This document shows, piece after piece, positions 9,959-19,391 of a stretch of 27,534 nucleotides of DNA; the stretch's first letter is position 1, and every line of letters begins with the position of its first letter. The translations under genes and the position numbers were made by a program. Origin of the DNA: Isotricha intestinalis (taxonomy: Eukaryota > Ciliophora > Litostomatea > Vestibuliferida > Isotrichidae); NCBI GenBank assembly GCA_023807065.1, contig JAJJLU010000606.1, positions 1 through 27,534 on the forward strand, given 5' to 3'. The notes under the pieces are model-generated. The model was not told the origin of the DNA. It did not search any database and worked only from the letters and a program-made list of their open reading frames with translations.

Positions 9959-10062
9959 TATTAAAAATTTATAAATATTGTTTTGATGTTATATTAGTTT
10001 ATATAATAAATTTTTTGTATATAAATTTAATTATAATTATTTATTTAAATTTATTATTTAAA

Positions 10063-10416
10063 ATGGAGAATTTATATAAATTTCCTTTTGTTCATAAGCA
10101 TTTATTAAGTAAATTAGGTAAATTAAAAGGAAATTGTTGTGTATGTAATAAAATAAATGAAAATGAAGATTGTTATTATTGTCCAGAATGTGATAATTTT
10201 TATTTTTGTTTTGAATGTTCAAAACATGCAAGTGAAGAAGAAATGTTAAAATTACATCCTCATATATTAAAACCAACAAAAAGATATATGTGGTCTTGTG
10301 ATAAATGTTCTTCTACTGTATATAGTTCAGGATTAAGTATGTGTTGTCAAAATTGTGATTTTGATATTTGTTGCAATTGCTTTTGGGGATTAAATAAAAT
10401 AGAAAAAATATATTAA
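10063..10416 (+). CDS. Small C1/ZZ-like double zinc-binding protein
   Basis: This 117-residue protein starts at the ATG at 10063, which follows an AT-rich leader; the same frame is open upstream but has no ATG. It has two Cys-rich clusters. The first is CCVC near residue 25, then CYYCPEC and CFEC with a following His; the second is HPHIL, then WSCDKC, MCCQNC and DFDICCNC near the C-terminus. The HPH-x-W-x-CDxC-x-CDFDxC pattern is that of DC1/C1-like and ZZ-type zinc fingers, which bind lipids or proteins. No catalytic domain is present. Its partner is unknown. The downstream palmitoyltransferase ATG lies only 42 bp after this stop codon. Confidence 0.75.
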   Translation: MENLYKFPFVHKHLLSKLGKLKGNCCVCNKINENEDCYYCPECDNFYFCFECSKHASEEEMLKLHPHILKPTKRYMWSCDKCSSTVYSSGLSMCCQNCDFDICCNCFWGLNKIEKIY

Positions 10417-10458
10417 ATTCTTTAGTTTAATTTTTTTACATTTTTTTTAATTAATTTT

Positions 10459-11658
10459 ATGGAAAATTCAGGGAATATAAAAGTAAATTTTAAATAATAA
10501 ATAATAGGGTTATATTAATTGGAAAGGTTTAAATTATTTTTATTGTAATGGAAAATGTATAACAGGCTCAAGAACTTTTCTTCCAATATTAATAACATCA
10601 TTAATAATAATATTTCCAAATGCTCTTTTTTTATCATATAATTACAAAGTAAGAATAAATAAATAATATGTAAAAAGTTTCTAAGAATAAAATATACAAT
10701 AACTCCATTTATAATTCAAACTCTTTTAGCATTAATATTTATAATATTATTGATAATAATAGGAATGTCAGATCCAGGAATGTTAAAAAGAAATGAAAAT
10801 ATTAATTATATAATACATGAAAAAAAAATAAAATTAGTTTATAAAGGAAATTATATTAAAACATATATATGTCCAATATGTAAAATAACAAAGCCTTTAA
10901 GAAGTCATCATTGTCATGATTGTGATAATTGTGTTTTAAGATTTGATCATCATTGTATTTGGATTGGAAATTGTATTGGAAAAGGAAATTATTGTTTATT
11001 TTATTTTAGTTTAATTTTTGTTAATTTAAATTGCTTCTTTCTTTTAATTTTTGCTATATTAATCTTTTATCATTCTTTCCATAATATGATTGAAGGATAT
11101 AAATATACTATAATCATTAGTTTAATTCCTACTATTATTTCTTTTGTTGTTACTTTCTTGACAATAATTTTTTCTTTAGGATTTCTTTTATATCATACGA
11201 AATTAATTTTGAACAATTTAAGTACAAAAGAAGACACTAAAAAATTATTAAATTCTCAAATTGGAAATTATTATAATAAAGGAACTGGAAATAATATAAA
11301 AGACTTCTTTAATAGGAAATTACCTGAATTAAATACTTTAAAACAATTAAATGATAAAAATGAAGCATTAATTATAAAACCAAAAATTAAAAATGGTAAA
11401 AAATATTGTGATAATTCATTAGAAAAAATAAATGAAAGAAACCAATTATCTTCAAATCAAAAAAATAGTTTAACTGATATTTATTCTAATAAAAATATTG
11501 TAAATAGAAATGTTAGTAAAACTGATTCTAATCAAGAAAAAGATTCTATTAGTTCAAGAAGAGAAATCAAAAGTCTTGATTTAGAATCTTCTATTTCTAT
11601 TCCTAAAGAAAATTCCATTAGTTTTGATATTCCAAAAGAAAATTCTTTTCACGAATAA
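10459..11658 (+). CDS. DHHC-type protein S-acyltransferase
   Basis: Three exons (10459-10482, 10508-10648, 10678-11658) encode 381 residues. The enzyme attaches palmitate to cysteines of target proteins in Golgi or plasma membranes. The N-terminal exons restore the family features FYCNGKCITGSRTFLP and the first membrane helix (LPILITSLIIIFP), with a second helix (IIQTLLALIFIILLIII) before the DPG motif. The Cys-rich domain reads CPICKITKPLRSHHCHDC and continues to DHHC at residues 145-148, then IGNCIGKGNY. Two more helices follow, and a Ser/Asn/Lys-rich cytosolic tail of about 150 residues. The four-helix order matches plant and protist DHHC proteins with a GxxxxGPD-type start. Exon 1 (8 codons) is the least certain part. 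Confidence 0.88.
10483..10507 (+). other. Intron, 25 nt, in DHHC gene
   Basis: GTAAATTTTA...AATAG, in phase 0. Removing it joins MENSGNIK to GYINWKGLNYFYCNGK, which runs into the conserved family start. Retention would add a TAA after four codons. Confidence 0.75.
10649..10677 (+). other. Intron, 29 nt, in DHHC gene
   Basis: GTAAGAATAA...AAAAAG, in phase 0. Splicing joins LSYNYK to FLRIKYTITP and then the second membrane helix. The next AG, at 10684-10685, would put the helix and DPG motif out of frame, so the first AG is chosen. Retention would add a TAA. Confidence 0.8.
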
Positions 11659-11820
11659 GAAAATTTAAATAAATGAAATTTTTTTTAAATTTTAAAAATG
11701 TCAAATTATTATTTTATATATAAATATAATTAATTAATTTATTTATTTATTTAACAAAAATATAATCAATAAAATAAATAAATAATTTTTGTGTTTCATT
11801 ATTTTATAAAATTAAAAAAA

Positions 11821-12750
11821 ATGATACAAAATAATCAAGAAATAAAGGAGTCAAATAATATAAATCATATAGATATAAAAGACATTCCATCAAAACTAGT
11901 AATAAAAAATATTCCAAATAGTTTAAGTGATAATAAAATAAAAGATATTTTAAAAAAGAATTTTGAAGAACATATAAAAGATGATATTTTAATAGTAAAA
12001 TTAGAAAAAAAATATTCAATGAAAAAAAGAAATAAAATATGCTTTATAACAGTAGATAATTTAAAAACAAGAAATGAAGTTTTTGATTTTTTTTCAACTT
12101 TTGAATTAGTTGATCCTAAAGGAATAAAACAAAAATTAATTGTTAATGATTGTTTATATCAATCAAAGCCAAAAAGTGAAATTGATCCTATTGAAAATTC
12201 TATTAGTGATAATGAACATTTTTTAAAATTTAAAGAATATTTTGAAAAAGAAAAAATAATTGAATTTAAAAAAGATGAAAATAAATATTGCAATAATTTA
12301 TTTGATGGAATAATTAATAATGAATCAAATTCAGAAAATAAAACTGTTTCAAATAATTCTCCTACAAAAATGATAATTTTAAAAAAAAAAGATGTTTCAA
12401 ATTTTACTTTTTCAAACAACGAAGAAAATAATAATATTAATAATAATGATAATAATAATAACAATAATAATAATAACAATAATAATAATAATGTAATTGA
12501 AGTGATTGAAGATAACAGAAATAATAATAATAATTATTATAATAATAAAAACAGTAAATATAGAAATAATAATAATTATTATGATAAAGGGAAAGGGAAA
12601 CACAAAGATAATTATAATCATAATTATTATAATAATAGAAAAAATAGTTATTATGATAATGAGAATTATGGAAATAATAATAATTATGGTGATAATAATT
12701 ATTATAATAAAAATTATTATAATAAAGGATATAGAAAAGGAGGTTATTAA
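11821..12750 (+). CDS. UPF3: UPF3-like nonsense-mediated decay factor
   Basis: This 309-residue protein starts at the ATG at 11821, after an A-run; the frame is open 30 nt upstream but has no ATG. Residues about 23-130 resemble the Smg4/UPF3 RNP-type domain: KLVIKNIPNSLSDNKI (family VVIRRLPPGLT), KICFITVDN as the central strand, LVDPKGIKQKLIVNDCLYQ (family FLDSKGLEYPAVVEFAPFQ), then IENSISDNEHFLKFKEYFEKE (family SIEDDPEYKKFLETY). That domain binds UPF2. The rest is Asn-rich, with an unusual Asn/Tyr-rich tail ending in GYRKGGY. I cannot see a clear exon-junction-binding motif. A generic RRM protein is the alternative, but the collinear landmarks favour UPF3. Confidence 0.7.
   Translation: MIQNNQEIKESNNINHIDIKDIPSKLVIKNIPNSLSDNKIKDILKKNFEEHIKDDILIVKLEKKYSMKKRNKICFITVDNLKTRNEVFDFFSTFELVDPKGIKQKLIVNDCLYQSKPKSEIDPIENSISDNEHFLKFKEYFEKEKIIEFKKDENKYCNNLFDGIINNESNSENKTVSNNSPTKMIILKKKDVSNFTFSNNEENNNINNNDNNNNNNNNNNNNNNVIEVIEDNRNNNNNYYNNKNSKYRNNNNYYDKGKGKHKDNYNHNYYNNRKNSYYDNENYGNNNNYGDNNYYNKNYYNKGYRKGGY
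12424..12495 (+). repeat. AAT/AAC microsatellite (poly-Asn)
   Basis: Tandem AAT with occasional AAC and GAT codons encodes about 20 nearly uninterrupted Asn residues in the UPF3-like protein. The mixture of synonymous AAC codons suggests the tract has not expanded recently. Confidence 0.85.
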
Positions 12751-13018
12751 TTTTTATTTTTATTTAAAATTTGAAAAAAAAATATTGAAACAAAAAATAT
12801 GTTAATTGGTAATAATAATAAAATTCAAAGAAAATTTAATTAAATTTGATTTATTCAAATGAAAGGGTTTTTTATTAATGATTAAAATAAGAAAATTAAA
12901 TTTAAAGTAAAAAAAATTTATTTTTTAATCATTAAATAAGAGAAATTTTTATTCAATAAAATAATTTTTTTTTGGATTATTTAATTATTTAAAAATTTCA
13001 AATAAAAAAAAATAAATA

Positions 13019-15673
13019 ATGAGTATAGATTTATCAAACAAACAAATAGAAGAAAATACAAATTCTCCAAAATTAACATTAAAAAAAGATTTATTATATT
13101 TTAAAGAAGACGTATTAAAAGATATAAAGAAAATAGAAAATAGATTAAATATAAAATACAAGGAAAATAATTCTTTCTACGAATCAAAATTTAAAGAAAT
13201 AGAAGAAAAAATAGATTTTATATCTCAAAATATAATAGATTTATCTAATTTAATATCAGTAGATAACAATATAAAAGAAAAAGTAGATAATTTATTAACA
13301 ACAAAGGAAAAATTTGAAGAATATATAACACAAAATAATATTCAATATAACACAATGTATAAAGATCTTCATAATTCAATATTTAAATATGATAAATTAT
13401 TTGCTGATAATATTTTTTATCCTGGAATAATTGGTTCAATGTGTAAATTTAAAAATTTTCATGAATTAATCGATTATGTTCTTTTACAAATTAAAAATTT
13501 ATTAAAATTCAAAGATAGTAATATTATTGATTTAAAAAATTATAAAGATAATTTAGGTACTATGATTAAAAGTTTTCAAATGAAAATTGATTCTATTATT
13601 AAAACTTGTAATGATTTTTCTAGTAATAGGATTAAAGAAAGTGAAAATAAAATTAATGATCTTTTTAAAGTTTATGATGAAAGAATTCAAGATGTTAGAA
13701 TTGAAAATAATAAATATTCAATTACTGTTAAAAATGAATTTGAAAATTTAATTAAAGAATGGGATAAAATATTAAATATTAAAAATGAAATTTTTCAAAA
13801 ATTTGATAATGAAGTTAAATTCCATAAAGATATTGTTAATTTAGTTTATAAAAAATTTGAAGGATATAAAAAAGAATTTATTTTAATTAAAAATAGATTT
13901 ACTCAAGTAAGTGAATTTATTAAAGATGTTAGATTTAGATATAATATTAAAGAAGATGTTAAAAAAAGAGAAGTTATTAATTTTGCAAAAAAAATTGATT
14001 TTTCTAAAAAACAATTCTTTGAAGAAAATGATGAATCTAAAATTAATGATAATCATAATGATAATAATTTAGTTAATTCTTATAATTATAATGAAAATAT
14101 TAATAATGCTATTATCTTAAATAAAAATGAAATGATTGAAAATGATAATTTAAATAAAAATGAAATGATTGAAAATGATAATTTAAATATAAATGAAAAT
14201 ATTGAAAATGATAATTTAAATAAAAATGAAAATATTGAAAATGATAATTTAAATAAAAATGAAATGATTGATAATGATAATTATAGTGAAAAAAATAATG
14301 AATCTAAAGACAATGAAAGTATAGAAAAAAAAGATTTAAAAAAAGAACAAAATAAAAAAAATGATTTAATCAAAGATAATAATAGTTTTATTAACGATAA
14401 AAAAGAAAATAATAAAAAAATTAATATTAATATAATTAATAAGGATAAAGAAAAAGATACTTTATATAACAAAATTTCTCAAAAGAAAATAGAAAATAAT
14501 AAAAATATAAAGGATAAAAGATTTTCAATGAATTTAAATTTTATGAAAAAAAATATTAAAAATGATTTTTCTTTAAAAAATTTATCAAATGAGAAAAAAA
14601 TTTCAAAAGATGAAAATGAGAAAAATTTCAATCAAAATTTTTCAGAAAATTTTTCATCAACTCAATCATTAAATAAAATTCAAAGTAAAATATTTTTAGA
14701 AGGTGATAAAATAAAAACAATAAAATCAAATGAAAATGATACAAATGAAATAAATTATTCTTTTTATTTTAATTCTGAAAAAAATAATAATGAAATAATG
14801 AATGATGTTACTAATAAACTAATAAAAAAAAAGAAAAGTGAAAATATAGAAAAAAAAGAAATAATTTATAAAAAAATAGATACAAATTCAATAAAGAATA
14901 AAATATCGAATTTAACTTTTAGAAAGAAATTAAAAGAACAATTAAATTTTCAAAGTAAAAGTTATACATTTTTACCAAATATATCAAAGAATAAAATATT
15001 AAACAATGAAAAATTAAAATTTGAAAGAATTCAATCTTCAAAAATTCCAAATTCAACAAGAAATGAATTTAAAAAAGAAATTTTTCAATTAAATAAAAAT
15101 AATGATTTAAATTTTAAATCAATTGATACTATTAAATTTTCAAGAATAAATAATAATTCTAATAAAAACTTTATTGGTAATAGTATTCAAATATTAAATT
15201 TAAAAAAGAAAAAAGATAAAACACCAGAAAAAAATAATATTACAAGTAATATTATTCAATTTAATAATCCTAATTTAATTAAAAAAAATTTAAAAAATAA
15301 ATTAATTAATAATAATAATAAACATATTCAAAAATTAGAAGAATTAGTAAAAGATATTAAATTTCATATTCCTGATATTCAATTGTTTAATAGTAAATTA
15401 GATTTAGATTATAAAAATTCTAAATTTAATTATTTTAAAAGCCCTAAATATTTTAATAATAATAAATTAAATGATTCTATTTTTTCTCATAGATTAAATA
15501 ATACTCAATCTACGTTTTTTTTTATGGAGAATAATTCTTTTTCTCAAGATAAAAAAGTTTCTGATAATTATTATTATAATTTAATGAAAAAAGAAGATTT
15601 ATTAAAGTCTCCTAAGAATAATCAAAAAAGAAAAGAATATAAAAATAAATTTATTGATTTAAAAAATCTTTAA
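13019..15673 (+). CDS. Large Lys/Asn-rich coiled-coil protein, unknown function
   Basis: This encodes 884 residues with no signal peptide or membrane helix. Residues 1-120 and 160-310 are heptad-rich and likely coiled coil. Between them, around residues 127-150, is a compact segment (FADNIFYPGIIGSMCKFKNF) that looks conserved rather than low complexity. The coiled coil closes with RFTQVSEFIKDVRFRYNI near residue 295, which also looks like a conserved family signature. Residues 366-420 contain five tandem 11-residue repeats (14114-14278). The remainder is disordered and Lys/Asn/Ser-rich, with SP and TP sites. I do not recognise a named family. A cytoskeletal or basal-body scaffold is possible, but that is inference from composition only. 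Confidence 0.8.
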   Translation: MSIDLSNKQIEENTNSPKLTLKKDLLYFKEDVLKDIKKIENRLNIKYKENNSFYESKFKEIEEKIDFISQNIIDLSNLISVDNNIKEKVDNLLTTKEKFEEYITQNNIQYNTMYKDLHNSIFKYDKLFADNIFYPGIIGSMCKFKNFHELIDYVLLQIKNLLKFKDSNIIDLKNYKDNLGTMIKSFQMKIDSIIKTCNDFSSNRIKESENKINDLFKVYDERIQDVRIENNKYSITVKNEFENLIKEWDKILNIKNEIFQKFDNEVKFHKDIVNLVYKKFEGYKKEFILIKNRFTQVSEFIKDVRFRYNIKEDVKKREVINFAKKIDFSKKQFFEENDESKINDNHNDNNLVNSYNYNENINNAIILNKNEMIENDNLNKNEMIENDNLNINENIENDNLNKNENIENDNLNKNEMIDNDNYSEKNNESKDNESIEKKDLKKEQNKKNDLIKDNNSFINDKKENNKKININIINKDKEKDTLYNKISQKKIENNKNIKDKRFSMNLNFMKKNIKNDFSLKNLSNEKKISKDENEKNFNQNFSENFSSTQSLNKIQSKIFLEGDKIKTIKSNENDTNEINYSFYFNSEKNNNEIMNDVTNKLIKKKKSENIEKKEIIYKKIDTNSIKNKISNLTFRKKLKEQLNFQSKSYTFLPNISKNKILNNEKLKFERIQSSKIPNSTRNEFKKEIFQLNKNNDLNFKSIDTIKFSRINNNSNKNFIGNSIQILNLKKKKDKTPEKNNITSNIIQFNNPNLIKKNLKNKLINNNNKHIQKLEELVKDIKFHIPDIQLFNSKLDLDYKNSKFNYFKSPKYFNNNKLNDSIFSHRLNNTQSTFFFMENNSFSQDKKVSDNYYYNLMKKEDLLKSPKNNQKRKEYKNKFIDLKNL
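14114..14278 (+). repeat. Five tandem 33-bp units in coding sequence
   Basis: Units start at 14114, 14147, 14180, 14213 and 14246. Each encodes a version of NLNKNEMIEND (variants NINENIEND, NKNENIEND, NKNEMIDND). The frame is preserved, so copy number can vary without breaking the protein. Confidence 0.9.
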
Positions 15674-15949
15674 TATCAAAATAACGTTCGAAACATTTTT
15701 GATTTATTTTTTAAAACTATATAGTTTTTTTATTAGTTTAAATATTTAATAAAAAATATAAAAGAAAATGTAATATAATAAATATTTCATTAAAATATAT
15801 GATTAGAAAAAAAAAAATAATTAAATTAAAGAAAAATAAAAACATTAAAAAAAACAAATAATTAACTAAATAATAATGAAAAATATTATAAAAGAATATG
15901 TTTTAGTATATTTAAATAATAAAAAAATAATGATTTCAAATTAAAAAAA

Positions 15950-18592
15950 ATGGATTATGGTAAAATGATAAAATTACTTCTTCCCAATCATAAATTTATA
16001 AACATTCAAATCTCAGGAGATGAAAAAGAATTAAAAGATTTATTATCAACAATGATTGATTCTTCTCCAAATAAAATAAAAGGAATAAAAGATTCTGAAG
16101 GAAATTATTTTACATTATCTTCAGCAATAAATAATTTTAATATTCTTCAAAAAAATGATAATATATATTACGAATTAATTTTAGGAAAAGATAAAATGAA
16201 TGAAAGAATAAATAATATAAGTTTTTCAACTGATGATAAGAATTTAAGGAATAATAATATTATTTTAAATAATTCTCCGAAAGTAGGAAATTATTATGCA
16301 AATTATTTTATTGATGGAAAAAAAATGATTTCTTTACCTGAAAATAATTTAAATAATAATAATAATATTTTTTTTAAAAAATTTTCTTTTGATGAAATAA
16401 GAGAAATTAATCAACAAGATTTACAATTATTTAGTGCTTACTTATTACAATTTTTAGCTTCTAAATTAATAAATGAAGATATGTTAATTGAATTAAATAA
16501 AATGATGAATGAAAATAATAAAGAATTATATCAGAAATTTCTTTTATATAAATTAGGGAAAATTTCTCAAGAAAATTTTTTAAAGAATTTATTTTATTTT
16601 TATGAAAATATTAAAAATTCAAAATCAGAAAGTACAAAATTAAAAAAAGATATTATAAAAAGTTTAACTGACATTGAAGATGAAAATGAATATAGAGAAA
16701 AAATATATGAAAAAATGAAAGAATATTTTTATGGAGAAAATTTAAATATAATAAGATTAATGATTAAATATGAAAATGAATCAATAATGAAAGCAATAAA
16801 AAATTTTAAAATAAATTTAGATTTAAATATTTTAATAGAAGCTTTTCAAAAAGCAATAATAAGATATAAAAGAAAATCAATATTTCAAACTCAAAAAATA
16901 CAAATAAATAATTTTAATAATTATAAATCTTTTTCTCATAATAAAGAAAATGAATTTTTACGAAGTAAAGAAAGACATAATACTTCTCCTCAAGCAACAG
17001 TTGAAAATGAAATGAATGGAATTGAAATGAAAAAAAAAATGTATCATTCTAAAAAAAGTATTAAAAAAATATCTACTCATATTCAAAAATATTTAGAAGA
17101 TAAAAATAAAATTGTTTTTGATTTTATTTATAATAATAATAAAGATGAATATCAATCTTTTAGAAATATTTATATTCATAATATTAAATCTGAAAATTTA
17201 GGAAAAGAATTAAATGATAGATGTCAAAAATTTATAGATAGAGAAATAATAAATTATGGGAAAAAAAATAATATTAAAATTTCTAATATAAATATTGATA
17301 TATTAAATAAATTAATTTTTGAAAACAATTTTGATGTTATTAAAGCTTATCAAAATTTAACAAAGCATCATTCAATTAATCAATTTTGTAAAGAATTAAT
17401 TTTTATTATTCAAAATTTTAAAAATAATGTTAATTCAGATAGATATAATTACTCAGATGATGAAAATAATAATAATGAGAATAATAATAATAAACCTCTT
17501 TTTTTTCATTATGAATCAAATAAAGAAAAAATTATTCATTCTTTTATTAATGATTTAAATAAATTAGAAATCACAAAAAAAGAAATTGAACACATTAATT
17601 CAATGATAAATAATAAATATACAAAAATAAATAAAATTATTGAAGAATATAAAAAAAATAAAAATATCTTATTATATAAAGATAAAATAAAAGAAATTTT
17701 AAAAAATAAAATTAATTCTCCTTTTTTTTCTACTTTTAAAATAAAAGATACACCAAAAAAAGCTTTTAATGATATAATTATAAATACAAGGAATTATGAA
17801 GGGAAAAAAACTTTTTCAAAGACAAATAATAATTTTTTAATTAATAAAGATTTAGACAATTCAATAGATAAAAATAATGATAATTCTATATTAATATTTG
17901 AAAATAATTTATCATCTCTTTCTTTAAGTAAAAATAAAATCAATTTTTTAAAAAAGAAATTTACATCAAAAAATAAGGATTTAAAATTAATATATGAAAA
18001 TTATAAAAAAAGTAAAAATTTTAAAGAATTTTCAGAATCAATAAATTTATTTTTAGAAAAAGAACTAAAGATAGAAATAAAAGAAGAAAATATAAAAAAA
18101 AATAAAAAGCAAAATAATAATTTTCCAAATAAAACACCACAAGCAGTAAAAGATAGTAAAGATAAATTATATTGGTTTATTCATCCAGAAATAGTAAAAT
18201 CAAAAAATGTTTTAAATAAACAAAAAGAAATAATATCACTTTTATATAGAGAATTTTGTATAGATAAAAATACATATGATATTATTAATAAAAAAATCGA
18301 AGGAGATGATAAAGGTTTAATTTCTGCTTTTGAAGTTTATGCTGTTACTAAAGATCATAATGAATTTATTGAAACTTTAAGATTAATTGCTGATTTAAAT
18401 GAAAATTATAAAGGATGCTTTTATCACTTAATTAATTTATCTAATTTTAATTTATCTCAAAAAGATAAATTAATTTCTTTATATAAAGAAAGAAATGAAC
18501 AGTTATTTGTTATTTTAAAAAATTTCGATAATAATGAAGATAAGGATAAAGCTTTGTTGGAAATGAAAAATTTGGTTAAAAAAACAAAATAA
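15950..18592 (+). CDS. Protein with N-terminal beta-grasp-like domain and repeated helical modules
   Basis: This 880-residue protein is unnamed. Residues 5-80 (MIKLLLPNHKFINIQISGD, later GIKDSEGNYFTLSSAI and NIYYELILG) have the strand-helix-strand look of a ubiquitin-like or doublecortin-like beta-grasp fold. After that, a module of about 45-55 residues recurs with low identity near residues 168-217, 247-306, 428-490, 529-585, 664-704, 758-814 and 836-880. Each copy has an Ile/Leu-rich helix, an acidic turn with Asn or Asp, then a helix of the type LIxAFExYxxxxDxxEFxExLxxI; the clearest is GLISAFEVYAVTKDHNEFIE near 780-800. Asn/Lys-rich linkers separate them. No catalytic motif is evident. 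A scaffold or adaptor is the cautious reading. Confidence 0.8.
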   Translation: MDYGKMIKLLLPNHKFINIQISGDEKELKDLLSTMIDSSPNKIKGIKDSEGNYFTLSSAINNFNILQKNDNIYYELILGKDKMNERINNISFSTDDKNLRNNNIILNNSPKVGNYYANYFIDGKKMISLPENNLNNNNNIFFKKFSFDEIREINQQDLQLFSAYLLQFLASKLINEDMLIELNKMMNENNKELYQKFLLYKLGKISQENFLKNLFYFYENIKNSKSESTKLKKDIIKSLTDIEDENEYREKIYEKMKEYFYGENLNIIRLMIKYENESIMKAIKNFKINLDLNILIEAFQKAIIRYKRKSIFQTQKIQINNFNNYKSFSHNKENEFLRSKERHNTSPQATVENEMNGIEMKKKMYHSKKSIKKISTHIQKYLEDKNKIVFDFIYNNNKDEYQSFRNIYIHNIKSENLGKELNDRCQKFIDREIINYGKKNNIKISNINIDILNKLIFENNFDVIKAYQNLTKHHSINQFCKELIFIIQNFKNNVNSDRYNYSDDENNNNENNNNKPLFFHYESNKEKIIHSFINDLNKLEITKKEIEHINSMINNKYTKINKIIEEYKKNKNILLYKDKIKEILKNKINSPFFSTFKIKDTPKKAFNDIIINTRNYEGKKTFSKTNNNFLINKDLDNSIDKNNDNSILIFENNLSSLSLSKNKINFLKKKFTSKNKDLKLIYENYKKSKNFKEFSESINLFLEKELKIEIKEENIKKNKKQNNNFPNKTPQAVKDSKDKLYWFIHPEIVKSKNVLNKQKEIISLLYREFCIDKNTYDIINKKIEGDDKGLISAFEVYAVTKDHNEFIETLRLIADLNENYKGCFYHLINLSNFNLSQKDKLISLYKERNEQLFVILKNFDNNEDKDKALLEMKNLVKKTK

Positions 18593-19391
18593 TTTTTTTT
18601 TACTCATTATATTTTTTTTGGTTAATAATTGATAATTAATGTTATTAATGTTAATAATGATAATGTTAATAAATTATTTCATATTGTTTTAATATTATTT
18701 CAATATTCAATTATTTTTATTTATATCATTATAAAATTGTAAATTAATCGAAAATTAATTTATGGGTTAAAATTGTCATATATGTGGAATGTTATTAATA
18801 AAATCATTTAAAATATAAATTTTTGAATAGAATTTTGTTAAAATGAAATAAAATTTTATATATATATTTTATTCATTCATTATGATTATAAATAAATTTT
18901 ATTTAAAAATTTAGATATTTTTATAAAGTTTTTTTTAAAAACTAAATAAGTGTAAAAAATTCTTAAACTTAACAATTTTTAAAAATTCTTTGAAAGAAGT
19001 TTCAATGTTGTTTAAAATTATTAATAATGAAATTGATTTTTATATATAGTTTCAATTGTTGATATAAGATATTAATTATAAAGGAATTGCGGATATTATT
19101 TACACAAATAAAAATAAAATATAAATATATAAATAGAATCAAAGTTTTAAATACTATAAACTTCTTTCAAATATTTTAAATTCTCTAATTAAAAAAAATT
19201 TAAAAATAAACTTAGAATTATAATAAAAGAAATAAAAAAATGAAAAAAAAATAATGAAATTAAATAAAATATTTTATAATTATATTATTAATATATTTTA
19301 TATAGGTAAAAAGATGATAAATAATAATAATTTAAATATAATAAAATCAAATTTAAAAAAAAAGATAAAATTTAAAATTAAAAAAATTTAA
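18593..19391. other. Gene-less 0.8-kb spacer upstream of the homeodomain gene
   Basis: No frame with protein-like content is visible on either strand, and no tRNA-like or G+C-rich segment stands out. The sequence is A/T tracts and short palindromic AT runs. It is longer than nearly all other spacers here, so it may hold regulatory sequence for the downstream homeodomain gene or an unrecognised ncRNA. Confidence 0.5.

Noticed and set aside
12412..12621. Poly-Ile and poly-Tyr/Leu frames opposite or beside the Asn-rich tracts (also 5324-5551 and 12159-12479)
   Set aside because: They are other-frame readings of AAT repeats in real genes. They have no domain content and no independent start context.
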